Source: Marivirga salinae
GTDB lineage: Bacteria > Bacteroidota > Bacteroidia > Cytophagales > Cyclobacteriaceae
Assembly: GCF_030503855.1 (NCBI RefSeq)
Contig: NZ_CP129971.1
Location: 3,782,001 to 3,846,000, forward strand
Reading direction: 5' to 3'
Length of the DNA stretch: 64,000 bases
Shown in pieces: positions 1 to 9,812 of this stretch. Under the pieces are notes generated by a model, which did no database searches, was not told where the DNA came from, and saw only the letters and a program-made list of their open reading frames with translations. The translations under genes were made by a program, and so were the position numbers. How positions within the stretch are numbered: position 1 is the first letter of the stretch; each line of letters opens with the position of its first letter.

Positions 1-756
1 AATCAGTAATTTTTCTTTATCACTGTCCATTAACTTAATTGTGCTCCTTCTATCCCTATACTGACCTAATTCTTGAGAAATCCACTTTCCTCCAATGTTA
101 AAACAAATCCTATAAGTATAACTAGCCTGAGGAACAAAGCTAAAGAAGCCAATTTGCTCACTTTGTGGTTTAAATCTTAGCAAAGTATCTGCAGTATGAT
201 CAACTAAGTACCCTTCAATTTTTTGGTTTGGTTCGGAATTTTCAATATTTAATTGATAGCCTATTTTATTAGCGAAATCATTTACAATACCTCCTCCTTC
301 AGGCCATATCTGAATAGATTCAGAAGGATTCATTTTAATTTGTTCGTCACTTTTATACACTTCGTTTCCGAAAATTTTAATTGGCTTTTTGAAAAAACTT
401 CTTTGATTATGTTGCAACATCCAATTGGTGTAAGCTACAATTAGATAAGTATCAGAATTAAGATTATTGGGCAATTGTATTACCCCTGAGCCGTATCCAT
501 CAATGGCTCTACCCGAAAAATCTACAATTTCATCCAAGGATTCATTATAGATTTTAACATAATATATACTACTTAATCCTCCTAGTTTTTCATCTTTCTC
601 ATTCATTAAGTAACTAGTGAAATGAACTGAGTCGCCTGCCACATAAAATGGCTTGTCTAGCGTAAGTAGTACGCTTTCATTTGCCTGTGCCAAAGCCATT
701 GAATTTGCACCTAATATTATAGACGAAGTGAATAGAATTAAGGCAGTTATTTTCAT
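1..756 (-). CDS. Large secreted MG2-type protein, N-terminal part only (runs off window)
   Basis: An open frame of 252 codons begins at ATG 756 and continues without a stop past base 1, so only the N-terminus is present. The product starts with a signal peptide (MKITALILFTSS..., ending near ALAQ) followed by a stretch with KPFYVAGDSVHF, the pattern seen at the start of MG2/macroglobulin-like domains of large Bacteroidota surface proteins. The ATG lies 8 bp downstream of the DUF4249 gene stop, so it is probably the last gene of the receptor operon. In this phylum such proteins often follow TonB receptor/DUF4249 pairs; their function is not established. Identification of the frame is firm, the domain name moderately so. 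Confidence 0.8.
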   Translation of the reverse strand, partial: MKITALILFTSSIILGANSMALAQANESVLLTLDKPFYVAGDSVHFTSYLMNEKDEKLGGLSSIYYVKIYNESLDEIVDFSGRAIDGYGSGVIQLPNNLNSDTYLIVAYTNWMLQHNQRSFFKKPIKIFGNEVYKSDEQIKMNPSESIQIWPEGGGIVNDFANKIGYQLNIENSEPNQKIEGYLVDHTADTLLRFKPQSEQIGFFSFVPQASYTYRICFNIGGKWISQELGQYRDRRSTIKLMDSDKEKLLI

Positions 757-764
757 TATTTGAT

Positions 765-1886
765 TTAATTTGGCCATATCTCAGGTTTTTGATCTGAAGC
801 CCCAGGCTCAAGTCGACAATCACAACATGGTGCCGCTGGCCTTAAGAGTTCCTCTTCTGTAGCAGATTCATTATCCAGATTATTAGCACATTTAGCTGAA
901 GTGGTATTTTCATAAATGGGACCATTAATATCATTTCTATCAATAAAAATTCTATTGGAGTAATTAACGGATTCGACACTAAAAAAACCTAATGCGGGAG
1001 CTTTCGGATTATTTACATTTTCAACATTCCCTTCTACTTTAAATGGAGGGACTTCAAAAATAGAGCCTCCATAGTTTGCCTGCTTTTTAAGATTAGTCAT
1101 ATACTCAAAAAATGATTTACTAACCCTATGCCGTCTAATTCGCATGCTATACCCAATTAGAAATTTGTACCGTGGACGAATATGGAGTAAATTTAAATCG
1201 TAGGAACTGTTATTTACTGCATAATTAATATTTGATGGCATATCTCTTTCTCCAAATTTATAACATGTCACCTCAATTTCTTCAGAGGGATCACGAGTAC
1301 CGCCTGGATAGCAAGCAGAACTTCCTTGATAAGGTGATTGAAAAGCATAAATCCCTTCATAATCATGGTAAAAATAAAGTGTATCGTGCTCATTAGATTG
1401 AACTTCAAAAGTTTCATTGAAATTTAAAAATGGAATCATAATAACTTCACCTCCAATCACAGCTTCATCCATTTCAAAATCGATATTGATTTCTCCTATT
1501 TCTATAGGAGCATTATAAATCACTGATTCCGAAAGAAATTCTTCCCCGTTATCTAATTGTATATGCAATTGATAAGAATTGCCTTGAATCAATTGGGGTG
1601 GATTTGACTCAAACATATATTTTCCGGTCCCACCTGCTTCTTGCATTTGATATTGATTATTCAAGTTATCTACTATCTTTACATTAGCATTTAATACCTC
1701 TACAGGCATACTGTTATCATTTATATTGGTAGAACGAGAAAGTAAGACTTTTGTGAAATCATTATTATTGGAAAGGCGTGCTTCCACGACCAAAACACTT
1801 CTTTCAGATGAAATATCTGTATTAAATTCATCAATGCAGCCAACTAAAAGCATTAAAAATAATAGGGGGATAAAAGTATATCTCAT
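765..1886 (-). CDS. DUF4249 family outer-membrane-associated lipoprotein
   Basis: The 373-aa product begins with a lipoprotein signal: hydrophobic core then LLVGC, with Cys17 as the lipidated residue. It is rich in beta-strand sequence and ends with a cysteine-rich tail (PAAPCCDCRLEPGAS) typical of DUF4249 proteins. Members of this family are nearly always encoded next to a TonB-dependent receptor and probably act as its surface partner in uptake of an unknown substrate, but no biochemical role is established. The start codon overlaps the receptor stop by one base (TAATG), indicating translational coupling, and the MG2-type gene follows 8 bp downstream. The family assignment rests on the lipobox, tail and context. 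Confidence 0.85.
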   Translation of the reverse strand: MRYTFIPLLFLMLLVGCIDEFNTDISSERSVLVVEARLSNNNDFTKVLLSRSTNINDNSMPVEVLNANVKIVDNLNNQYQMQEAGGTGKYMFESNPPQLIQGNSYQLHIQLDNGEEFLSESVIYNAPIEIGEINIDFEMDEAVIGGEVIMIPFLNFNETFEVQSNEHDTLYFYHDYEGIYAFQSPYQGSSACYPGGTRDPSEEIEVTCYKFGERDMPSNINYAVNNSSYDLNLLHIRPRYKFLIGYSMRIRRHRVSKSFFEYMTNLKKQANYGGSIFEVPPFKVEGNVENVNNPKAPALGFFSVESVNYSNRIFIDRNDINGPIYENTTSAKCANNLDNESATEEELLRPAAPCCDCRLEPGASDQKPEIWPN

Positions 1887-4483
1887 TATTTCAATTTGAA
1901 ATTATAGGTGATTGCAGGAATAACATTTCCAATAATTGACAACTTATATGAATTCAATTGATTAGACACAACAGAAGGTCTAAAGAATACAGAATAGGCA
2001 TTTCGTCTGCTGTAAAGATTATATAAAGTGAAAGTCCAACTCCCCCTTATTTTTTGATACTTCTTTAAAGGAGGTGCCACATGTAAACTTATATCGGCTC
2101 TATGATAGTTTGGAATTCTATAATTGTTTCTGGTGGAGTAATCTGCCACATTTAATCCATAAGCATTATAAACTGCAATTGGGAAAGTTGCTGGTCTTCC
2201 TGTGCTATACACTAAATTAAAAGACAAACTTAACCTTCTATTAAATCTATAATCTGTAAAAACATTTAACACATGTGGCTGATCAAAATTAGAAGGATAC
2301 TCTAAACCTGAATTAATACGATCATTGGGTAATTCTCCGTTTACAATATTTAAAGACCGTGAATAAGTATAGCTTATCCATCCAGTAAAATCACCTCTCA
2401 TTTTTTTTGCATAAACCTCCAATCCATAATTTTCTCCAGTTCCTTGCAGTAGCTCCTCTTCAATCTCTTTTGATTGTGCGAGATCAGCACCGTTTCTATA
2501 ATCAACTACATTGGAAAGCCAACCGCTGTAAACTTCAATAGAAGTTTCTATGTTGTTATTGAAGAAATTCTTAAAAAACCCAAATGAAATTTGATCAGAT
2601 ATTGAAGGTTTAATTTGTTGATTAGCGAGTTTTCTGATGTCTACTGGAGATATAGACGTAGTATTTGAAATTAAATGTAGAAATTGTCTGGATCGATTAT
2701 AGCTCAATTTTACTGCAGTGTTCTTATCAAAAGAATAGTTGAGTGAGACGCGAGGGTCAAAGCCATAATAATTTTTAGGAGTCGAATTTAAAAAATTTGA
2801 ATAGGCCGTAAATCTCCCTCCCAAATAGGTTGAGAATTTATCATTAATATGAATTAAATTGTCAAAATAAATTGCCGTTTCAAGTGCTTGCTCTAAAGGT
2901 AAATTATTTGATATTCCATTAGAATCTTTAAACTCCCTTGGCTTAATACTGTAAAAAGTATTATTTACTCCAAAACTAATTTCATTATTTTCAAATTTGT
3001 CCCAAGAGTAATCTAAGTTAAATTGATGTGCCTCTATGGAAGTATTCCAAACTTGTTCTGTCCCCTGATTTAGATCAATAGAATTCAAGCTTGATGTATA
3101 AGCAGAATAACTATAAAATGCAGAAGAAATTAAATCATCAGAATAAATATGATCCCAGTTTAAGGAGCTTAACAATTGATTATAATCGTATCGCAATTCA
3201 TTTGCAAAATTAAAATTGTCTTTACTTAGATATGTAGAAAGGGTGATTTGGTTATTTTCATTTAAGTTATCTGAATATTTAATTTGACCGTCACCAAAAA
3301 AAGCAGCGCTATTCTTCAAATCATCATTACGCACATAATTTTTCAAATAATTTGGGTAGGCTAGTCTGAATGAAGTTTGAATACTGCTTTTATCTTTTTG
3401 GATTGGTGTCTCAAAATTTAAATTAGAAGCCAAAATCCCGACCCCACCTTCTAGAACTGTTCGTTCCTTACTTCCAGTGCCAAACTGAACATCTAAAACT
3501 GAGCCCATGCGCCCTCCATATTTTGCAGGTTTAACTCCTTTATAGAAATCTACATTACTTACAGCCTTAGGGTTAAAAGCAGAAAATACTCCTAACAAAT
3601 GCGAGGTATTAAAAATTAATCCTCCATCAGCCAATATCAGGTTATTACCAGCACCAATTCCTCTTACATTAAAACCTGTAGAAGCCTCCCCAGTTGAATT
3701 TACTCCTGGAAGTGATAATAAACTTCTTATTACATCTGCCTCACCGAGAAAAGCAGGGATTTTTTCAATCTCTTCGATAGTTATATTTTCCTTACCTGCT
3801 ATAACCTCGCTAACATTCTCATCTAATCGCTTGGCGTTAACTACGACATCGTCTAGTTGTAAATATGTTTTAAATAAAGTTAGATCAAGTTTGGCTGAGG
3901 AATAAATATTTATTTCATAGGAAAGGGGTTCCGTATCAATCGTTTTTACTTCAAAATCATGATAGCCAGTAAGTAGGGCTATTTCATAATACCCTGCTTC
4001 ATCAGAAATAGCTTTATTTTTACCATCTATGGCAATAGTAGCCCCTATTATTGGAGAATTATCCTCACCAGAAATTAAATACCCAGATAAAGTAACATTT
4101 GTGTTTTCAAACTGAACATTTCCTAAGCTAATCAACTTTGGTTGTTTGCTTTTTTCTTTTTGATTCAAGTTTAAATCAAGCGAATTGTTTTTCAGAATGA
4201 TATAATAGTTGGGATCTCTTTTCAAATATTTGAAACCGTTACTTAAGAGTATTTGAGAAAGGACTTCATCGATAGTCCTATATTTCATTTTTAGGTCCAC
4301 TCTTATTGTATCAACCCATTCGCTTTTATATTTAAAAACTACATTATGAGCGTTCTCAAGTTTTTCTAAAACTAGCACAAGGCTTTCGTTCTCACTATTA
4401 ATTTCATGCTGCTTGCTAGATTGAGAATAACCAAAAAAAAGATGTGAAAAGGAAATTAAAAGTAGTAAGGCTGGTTTTTTCAA
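1886..4483 (-). CDS. TonB-dependent receptor with STN, carboxypeptidase-regulatory and plug domains
   Basis: The 865-aa protein should be an outer-membrane TonB-gated transporter. After a signal peptide (MKKPALLLLISFSHLFFGYSQ) come an STN domain (about residues 25-100, with a TIDEVLSQIL motif), a carboxypeptidase regulatory-like domain (about 130-205, GATIAIDGKNKAISDEAGYY), a plug domain (about 215-340, GFNVRGIGAGNN and GGRMGSVLDVQFG) and a beta-barrel ending in NFKLK. STN domains can take part in anti-sigma signalling, but no sigma/anti-sigma pair lies nearby. The start is a TTG at 4483: an in-frame stop lies two codons upstream and no ATG precedes the signal peptide. It sits between an RND transporter gene (31 bp upstream) and the DUF4249 gene. 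Substrate is unknown. Confidence 0.93.
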   Translation of the reverse strand: MKKPALLLLISFSHLFFGYSQSSKQHEINSENESLVLVLEKLENAHNVVFKYKSEWVDTIRVDLKMKYRTIDEVLSQILLSNGFKYLKRDPNYYIILKNNSLDLNLNQKEKSKQPKLISLGNVQFENTNVTLSGYLISGEDNSPIIGATIAIDGKNKAISDEAGYYEIALLTGYHDFEVKTIDTEPLSYEINIYSSAKLDLTLFKTYLQLDDVVVNAKRLDENVSEVIAGKENITIEEIEKIPAFLGEADVIRSLLSLPGVNSTGEASTGFNVRGIGAGNNLILADGGLIFNTSHLLGVFSAFNPKAVSNVDFYKGVKPAKYGGRMGSVLDVQFGTGSKERTVLEGGVGILASNLNFETPIQKDKSSIQTSFRLAYPNYLKNYVRNDDLKNSAAFFGDGQIKYSDNLNENNQITLSTYLSKDNFNFANELRYDYNQLLSSLNWDHIYSDDLISSAFYSYSAYTSSLNSIDLNQGTEQVWNTSIEAHQFNLDYSWDKFENNEISFGVNNTFYSIKPREFKDSNGISNNLPLEQALETAIYFDNLIHINDKFSTYLGGRFTAYSNFLNSTPKNYYGFDPRVSLNYSFDKNTAVKLSYNRSRQFLHLISNTTSISPVDIRKLANQQIKPSISDQISFGFFKNFFNNNIETSIEVYSGWLSNVVDYRNGADLAQSKEIEEELLQGTGENYGLEVYAKKMRGDFTGWISYTYSRSLNIVNGELPNDRINSGLEYPSNFDQPHVLNVFTDYRFNRRLSLSFNLVYSTGRPATFPIAVYNAYGLNVADYSTRNNYRIPNYHRADISLHVAPPLKKYQKIRGSWTFTLYNLYSRRNAYSVFFRPSVVSNQLNSYKLSIIGNVIPAITYNFKLK

Positions 4484-4514
4484 AGTTTAAAATTTACTTG
4501 TTGCTAAAACTAAA

Positions 4515-6749
4515 TCAAACATTTGTTTTTAGCAACATAATAGGCAGAAAAATCAAATCCGTCAGTAAAGCAAATAACATAGCCAAAGAAAGAAAAAAAC
4601 CTAGATAAAAGGTGGTGGCAAAGGAGGAAAAAGTAAAAAGTACAAATCCCCCAATGATCAAAACAGATGTAATCAGGATTGCTAAGCCTGCAAATTTAAA
4701 GGTTTTGATGATCCGCCAAATTGGACTTTTTGCTTTTTGCTTTTTATAAGCTCCAAGAAAATGAATGGTATCATCTACAGCAATCCCAAAAGCTACTACG
4801 AAAATAATGGCAGTGGTGAGTTTTAAAGGAACACCCATGAAACCCATGATTCCTGCTGTAAAAAGCAATGGAATGAAATTAGGTAAAAGACTAATCAACA
4901 ACATTTTAAACGATTTGAAATAGATTGCTAAAACAATGGCAATCATTAAAACCGCTAATAATAATCCTTTCAGAAGCTCAACAGATAAACTTTCATTACT
5001 TTTGTCAATTAAATAAGTAGTGCCTGTGATTTTTGCTTTCAAAATACTTTCATCAATCTCCTCATCGATAAATGATTCTAATGCATGATTACGCTTTTGA
5101 GTCTCATGTGAACCCCATTCTGGGATGAATCCTGCAAATCTTGCATATTGTTCGCTTGAATCCATTACTCCATCAGCAACTCCCCTACTGATTAATTGAT
5201 TTCGAATCGGTTTTTGATTTTTAAAATCCTCTTTATTAGGAAATTTATAAAACTGATTTACTCCTCCTTTATCAATTTGATTGGCATATTTCACTATATC
5301 CAATGGAGATAGAAGCTTTTCTATACCAAAAGAATTTTTAAGGTAAGACTCTATTTTTAAAGCTTCCTTAAGAAGATCATAGTCTAATACATCATCCGGG
5401 GCATTAGCTGGCAAAATTGCCATTTCCCAAGGTTTGGAACCACCAAAAGCTTTATCTAAGTATTCGAAATCATTTCTAACTTGGGAATCTTCAGGCAGGT
5501 CTTTCAATAAATAAGCATCTGTTTTCAGTTGTAAAAAGCCAATAATGGAAATTATGATCAACACCGAATATACGCCAAAGACTATTTTTCTTTTTCTTAT
5601 CAGTTTAACAGCCCATAATTTATAAGGTAGTTTAATGGTTTGGCTTTTGTAATTCTTTCTGATTAATAGCGGGCCGAATAAAAAATTAACGCCAAAAGCT
5701 ATCAAAACACCTAGCGCTGCGAAAAGGCCTAATTCTCGTATTGGCTGAGTTGGTAGTATCAATAAACTAAAAAAACCTAAAGCAGTAGTAACAGAAGTGA
5801 GTAATGTGGGAGAAAATACCTTTTTAATAGAGCTCTTTAATCGTTCTAAGAAATCCTTTTCTTCATTTTGTCTATATGCATTTACCAGATGAATGGCGTC
5901 AGAAGTCGAAACAAAAAGAATGATGGGTGGAATTAAGACGCTTAAAATACTTAATTCTATATTTAGTATAGCCATAAACCCTAACAAGTAAACCAAAGAT
6001 GAAATACTCATTAAAAGGGGTAAGAGCATGATATTGAAGGAGCGGTAAATCAGCAAAAGTAAAATGATAGTTACCAAAATACCTAAGCCTAAAAAAACGC
6101 TAAAATCAGATCGAATGTGTTTAATAAAGCTTTGTTGAGCTACTAATTTCCCAACTAGTCTGTAATCTATAATACCAGATTGAGATAGAGAAGAATTTAA
6201 AGTATTGAAAAATTCTAGCTCACTTTTAGGAGATTTAAAATGTTTATGATTGAGCTGGATGATAAGTGATTTAGCATCAGAAGAAATAAAATTATTATAA
6301 AGAGGATGGCGCATGATTCTTGAGCTATCACTACTTAGTTTTTCTGAATCTTTAGTATGTATTAATGGAATAGCCGTTATTCCATAAGGTGATTTGATTA
6401 AATGCTTTAAATCAAAAACTGATTGTGTACTTTCTATTCCCTTTAAAGTATCCAGATCATTTTTCCATTGCTCTATTTTTATCAAGAAATCACTTTCGAA
6501 AACTGAAGACTGATTTTCAATAGCAACTAATAAATAATCATTATCATAGCCGAATTTCTCCACATGCTGTTCAAAGAATACTTTATCCTTATTATCATCT
6601 GCAAAGAATTTTTCGAATTCAAAAGCAACAGAAAGCTTGGGAAATTGAGAAATGAAGAATGCTATACTAATTAGCCAAACGGCATAAAGCATAAAGCGAA
6701 ATTCCTTCTCATTAAAATTATTATAAAATTGTTTAGCTAGTTTTTTCAA
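4515..6749 (-). CDS. RND/MMPL-family transporter (two sterol-sensing-like halves)
   Basis: The 744-aa integral membrane protein has the RND duplicated layout: one TM helix near residue 25, a periplasmic domain to about 210, a cluster of helices (about 215-360), a second periplasmic region (about 410-585) and a second helix cluster to the C-terminus. Conserved-looking membrane segments include FVSTSDAIHLVNAY in the first half and AFGIAVDDTIHFLGAY in the second; the paired acidic residues and following His fit the proton-relay region of MMPL/hydrophobe exporters. The shorter length and absence of an adaptor gene suggest the HAE3/MMPL type that moves lipids or hydrophobic compounds. It starts at a TTG (6749), with no upstream ATG in frame, and lies 31 bp before the TonB receptor gene. 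Substrate unknown. Confidence 0.88.
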   Translation of the reverse strand: MKKLAKQFYNNFNEKEFRFMLYAVWLISIAFFISQFPKLSVAFEFEKFFADDNKDKVFFEQHVEKFGYDNDYLLVAIENQSSVFESDFLIKIEQWKNDLDTLKGIESTQSVFDLKHLIKSPYGITAIPLIHTKDSEKLSSDSSRIMRHPLYNNFISSDAKSLIIQLNHKHFKSPKSELEFFNTLNSSLSQSGIIDYRLVGKLVAQQSFIKHIRSDFSVFLGLGILVTIILLLLIYRSFNIMLLPLLMSISSLVYLLGFMAILNIELSILSVLIPPIILFVSTSDAIHLVNAYRQNEEKDFLERLKSSIKKVFSPTLLTSVTTALGFFSLLILPTQPIRELGLFAALGVLIAFGVNFLFGPLLIRKNYKSQTIKLPYKLWAVKLIRKRKIVFGVYSVLIIISIIGFLQLKTDAYLLKDLPEDSQVRNDFEYLDKAFGGSKPWEMAILPANAPDDVLDYDLLKEALKIESYLKNSFGIEKLLSPLDIVKYANQIDKGGVNQFYKFPNKEDFKNQKPIRNQLISRGVADGVMDSSEQYARFAGFIPEWGSHETQKRNHALESFIDEEIDESILKAKITGTTYLIDKSNESLSVELLKGLLLAVLMIAIVLAIYFKSFKMLLISLLPNFIPLLFTAGIMGFMGVPLKLTTAIIFVVAFGIAVDDTIHFLGAYKKQKAKSPIWRIIKTFKFAGLAILITSVLIIGGFVLFTFSSFATTFYLGFFLSLAMLFALLTDLIFLPIMLLKTNV

Positions 6750-6880
6750 AAGTGAATGAAATTCTAATTCCTAAAGTTAAATAAACGAAGCTTAGGTCTC
6801 CTTTGGATTTATGAAAATTGAAATCTGATCAGAATTGCACACTGATGAAATATTTTTCAATTCAATAATAAATATTAAAC

Positions 6881-6921
6881 AAAAAAACCGATTTGATGAA
6901 TCCCTCACCAAATCGGTTTTA
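6881..6921 (-). terminator. Rho-independent terminator of acnA (bidirectional form)
   Basis: CCGATTTG at 6888-6895 pairs with CAAATCGG at 6909-6916, and the stem is extended by the flanking A-run and TTTT. It lies 20 bp downstream of the acnA stop on the minus strand, where the A-run becomes a long U-tract. Confidence 0.9.
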
Positions 6922-6940
6922 CTTAAAACTTATTACTGAA

Positions 6941-9715
6941 TTACTTTCGTAAGAAGTCTCTCAATACATATTGCAGAATACCTTTATTCTTATAATACTC
7001 CACTTCAATTTGAGAATCCAGTCTTGCCAATACTTCAAACTTCACTTCTTTCCCATCTGATTTTTTGGCTACTGCTGAAAGCTTTTTGGATGGCGACAAC
7101 CCTTCACTAATTCCACTTACTGAAATTTTCTCTGAGCCATCTAATCCCAGAGATTCAGCAGATTCTCCTTCAGCATATTGTAATGGTAATACGCCCATTC
7201 CTACCAAATTGCTTCTATGAATACGTTCGTAGCTTTCAGCTATTACAGCTTTAATACCTAATAAATAGGTTCCTTTTGCTGCCCAGTCACGGGAAGAACC
7301 ACTACCGTATTCTTTTCCACCTAAAACAACCAATTGAGTGTTATCTTCTTTATATTTCTGAGCTGCATCAAAAACAGTCATTTCCTCGCCTGTAGGGATG
7401 TGCTTAGTATATCCTCCTTCTTTTTCTGCTAATTGATTATTAATTCTCACATTGGCAAAAGTTCCTCGGGTCATCACCTCATCGTTTCCTCTTCGAGAAC
7501 CATAAGAGTTGAAATCTTTTTTCTCCACTCCTCTGCCTTTCAAATACTTTCCTGCTGGGCTATCTTCTGCAAATGCACCTGCCGGAGAAATATGGTCAGT
7601 CGTGATAGAGTTACCCAATTTCAATAAAACATGCGCTTCATTAATATCTTGGAAATCTTCTGCATCCTCAGTAATATCTTTAAAAAATGGTGCTTCTTTG
7701 ATATAAGTAGATTTATCATCCCATTCATAATCTTCTGAATCGGGAGCTTTCATGCTTCTCCATTGCTCATTTCCATCAAATATTTCTCCATAATTCTTCT
7801 TATAAGAATCAGGTGAAAGCACTTTTCTCATGACATCAAAGATTTCATCTTGGGTTGGCCATAAGTCTTTTAAGTAAACTGGCTCACCATTAACATCATA
7901 GCTTAAAGGGTCATTATTTAAATCAATATCTACTCTACCTGCAATGGCATAAGCCACCACCAGCATAGGAGACATTAAGAAATTCATTTTCACATCTGGG
8001 TGCACCCTGGCTTCAAAATTTCTATTACCTGAAAGTACAGAAGAAACCACCAAATCATTTTCTTTTACTGCTTTAGCGATATGTGGTGGTAATGGTCCAG
8101 AATTCCCAATACATGAAGTACAACCATATCCTACCACGTGGAATTTCAAGGCTTCCAAATCATCTAATAATCCAGCTGCTTCCAGATAATCAGTTACCAC
8201 TTTGGAGCCTGGTGCTAAACTGGTTTTTACCCAAGGTTTTACATCAACACCTCTTTCAATGGCTTTTTGTGCTACTAATCCAGCTCCTAGCATTACACTT
8301 GGATTGGATGTATTCGTACAACTTGTGATAGCCGCAATAACGATGGAACCATCACTCAGGCTAAACTCATCATTATGAGTTTTGATTTTAACAGTTTTTA
8401 AACCATTGCTTTCCTTTTCCTCAATTGCAACATCATTGCTTACTTGTTCTGATTGTTGATCAGTCTGAGACCCGCCCTCTGCATACCATCTGCTTACCTG
8501 TCTTTCATTAAATCCAAGATAATTTCGACCGTGTTCTTCTTTGAGTAAACCTTTAAATTTATCTTCAAATTCCCTTACTAAAATTTTATCCTGTGGTCTT
8601 TTTGGGCCAGAAACTGTAGGTTCTACTGTACTTAAATCTAATTCCAATACAGTTGAATAATTAATCTTATCTTCATCTTCCCTCCATAGCATATTTGCTT
8701 TAGCATATTTCTCAACCAAATCAATTTGCTCTTGTGAACGATTGGTTTTCTCCATATAAGATAAAGTCTGGTCATCGATCGGGAAATAAGTGACCGTACA
8801 ACCAAATTCAGGAGACATATTCGAAATAGTAGCTCTGTCTGGAATGGTTAATTTATCAAGACCTGGGCCGAAAACCTCCACAAATTTTCCGACCACTCCA
8901 TGATTTCTCAATAAATGCGTGATGGTTAAAACCATATCCGTGGCAGTAGTACCCAATGGTAATTCTCCTGTTAATTTTAGTCCAATGACTTCCGGCATAA
9001 TGAAATTGATCGGCTGGCCTAAAATAGCAGCTTCTGCCTCTATTCCTCCAACTCCCCAGCCTACTACTCCGATTCCATTAACCATAGGTGTGTGAGAATC
9101 TGTGCCGACTAAAGTGTCAGGAAACACATACCCATCTCTGTCGATTACGCCCTTTGCCAGGTATTCTAAATTCACCTGATGACAAATCCCCATTCCCGGG
9201 GGCACAACGGAAAAATTATCAAAGGCTTTTTGTGCCCATTTCAAAAATTGATAACGCTCACCATTTCTTTCATATTCTTTATCTACATTTTTGGCATATG
9301 AATAATTAGTTCCGAAATAATCGACCTGAACAGAGTGGTCAATCACCAAATCAACCGGAATTAATGGATTTATTTTTTTGGGGTCTTTACCTTTGCGAAC
9401 TGCTTCAGCTCTCAAGGAGGCAATGTCTACCACTGCAGGAACACCCGTAAAATCTTGCATTAAAACTCGAGCCGGCTTGTAAGGAATATCTTTATCCGAG
9501 GCCTCAGGTTTCCAATTAAGAAGCGTTTCAACATTTTCCTTGGTGATGGCAAAATCATCAAAATTCCTTACCGCATTTTCCAACAAAATTCTGATGGAAA
9601 AAGGTAATTTATCTATATCATGTCCTTGTTTTTGTAATTCAGTAAGGCTGTAATACTTAAGCTTTCCTTTTTTACTGTCAAGCTCTTTAACAATTTTGTA
9701 TGGATCTTTATGCAT
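6941..9715 (-). CDS. acnA: Aconitate hydratase AcnA (citrate/isocitrate interconversion)
   Basis: The 924-aa enzyme catalyses citrate to isocitrate through cis-aconitate in the TCA cycle, in the cytoplasm, using a [4Fe-4S] cluster. The cluster cysteines are visible in SCTNTSNPSV and GYGCTSCIGNSG. Substrate-binding segments such as LVGTDSHTPMVNG and the swivel-domain motif KEYGSGSSRDWAAKG near the C-terminus are intact. Length and domain order fit the AcnA/IRP1 type rather than AcnB. It is a single transcription unit with its own terminator and stands next to pyruvate carboxylase, which feeds the same cycle. The first ATG gives MHKDPYKIV, a usual start for this family. Confidence 0.97.
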   Translation of the reverse strand: MHKDPYKIVKELDSKKGKLKYYSLTELQKQGHDIDKLPFSIRILLENAVRNFDDFAITKENVETLLNWKPEASDKDIPYKPARVLMQDFTGVPAVVDIASLRAEAVRKGKDPKKINPLIPVDLVIDHSVQVDYFGTNYSYAKNVDKEYERNGERYQFLKWAQKAFDNFSVVPPGMGICHQVNLEYLAKGVIDRDGYVFPDTLVGTDSHTPMVNGIGVVGWGVGGIEAEAAILGQPINFIMPEVIGLKLTGELPLGTTATDMVLTITHLLRNHGVVGKFVEVFGPGLDKLTIPDRATISNMSPEFGCTVTYFPIDDQTLSYMEKTNRSQEQIDLVEKYAKANMLWREDEDKINYSTVLELDLSTVEPTVSGPKRPQDKILVREFEDKFKGLLKEEHGRNYLGFNERQVSRWYAEGGSQTDQQSEQVSNDVAIEEKESNGLKTVKIKTHNDEFSLSDGSIVIAAITSCTNTSNPSVMLGAGLVAQKAIERGVDVKPWVKTSLAPGSKVVTDYLEAAGLLDDLEALKFHVVGYGCTSCIGNSGPLPPHIAKAVKENDLVVSSVLSGNRNFEARVHPDVKMNFLMSPMLVVAYAIAGRVDIDLNNDPLSYDVNGEPVYLKDLWPTQDEIFDVMRKVLSPDSYKKNYGEIFDGNEQWRSMKAPDSEDYEWDDKSTYIKEAPFFKDITEDAEDFQDINEAHVLLKLGNSITTDHISPAGAFAEDSPAGKYLKGRGVEKKDFNSYGSRRGNDEVMTRGTFANVRINNQLAEKEGGYTKHIPTGEEMTVFDAAQKYKEDNTQLVVLGGKEYGSGSSRDWAAKGTYLLGIKAVIAESYERIHRSNLVGMGVLPLQYAEGESAESLGLDGSEKISVSGISEGLSPSKKLSAVAKKSDGKEVKFEVLARLDSQIEVEYYKNKGILQYVLRDFLRK

Positions 9716-9754
9716 GGTGAAAAGTTTTAGTTTTAATAAGTTGATATAAATTAA

Positions 9755-9790
9755 AATGGAGGAGGCTTCTTTTAAGCTGCCTCCTATATT
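9755..9790 (-). terminator. Probable intrinsic terminator of pyc
   Basis: GGAGGC (9761-9766) pairs with GCCTCC (9779-9784), with extra pairing inside the loop and an AT-rich, U-rich tail on the minus strand. It is about 30 bp downstream of the pyc stop. Confidence 0.7.
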
Positions 9791-9812
9791 ATACCTATTT
9801 TATTAGAAATTG

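Noticed and set aside
8083..8328. Antisense open frames within acnA and other large genes
   Set aside because: They have no start context, no recognisable domain and lie opposite highly conserved coding sequence.
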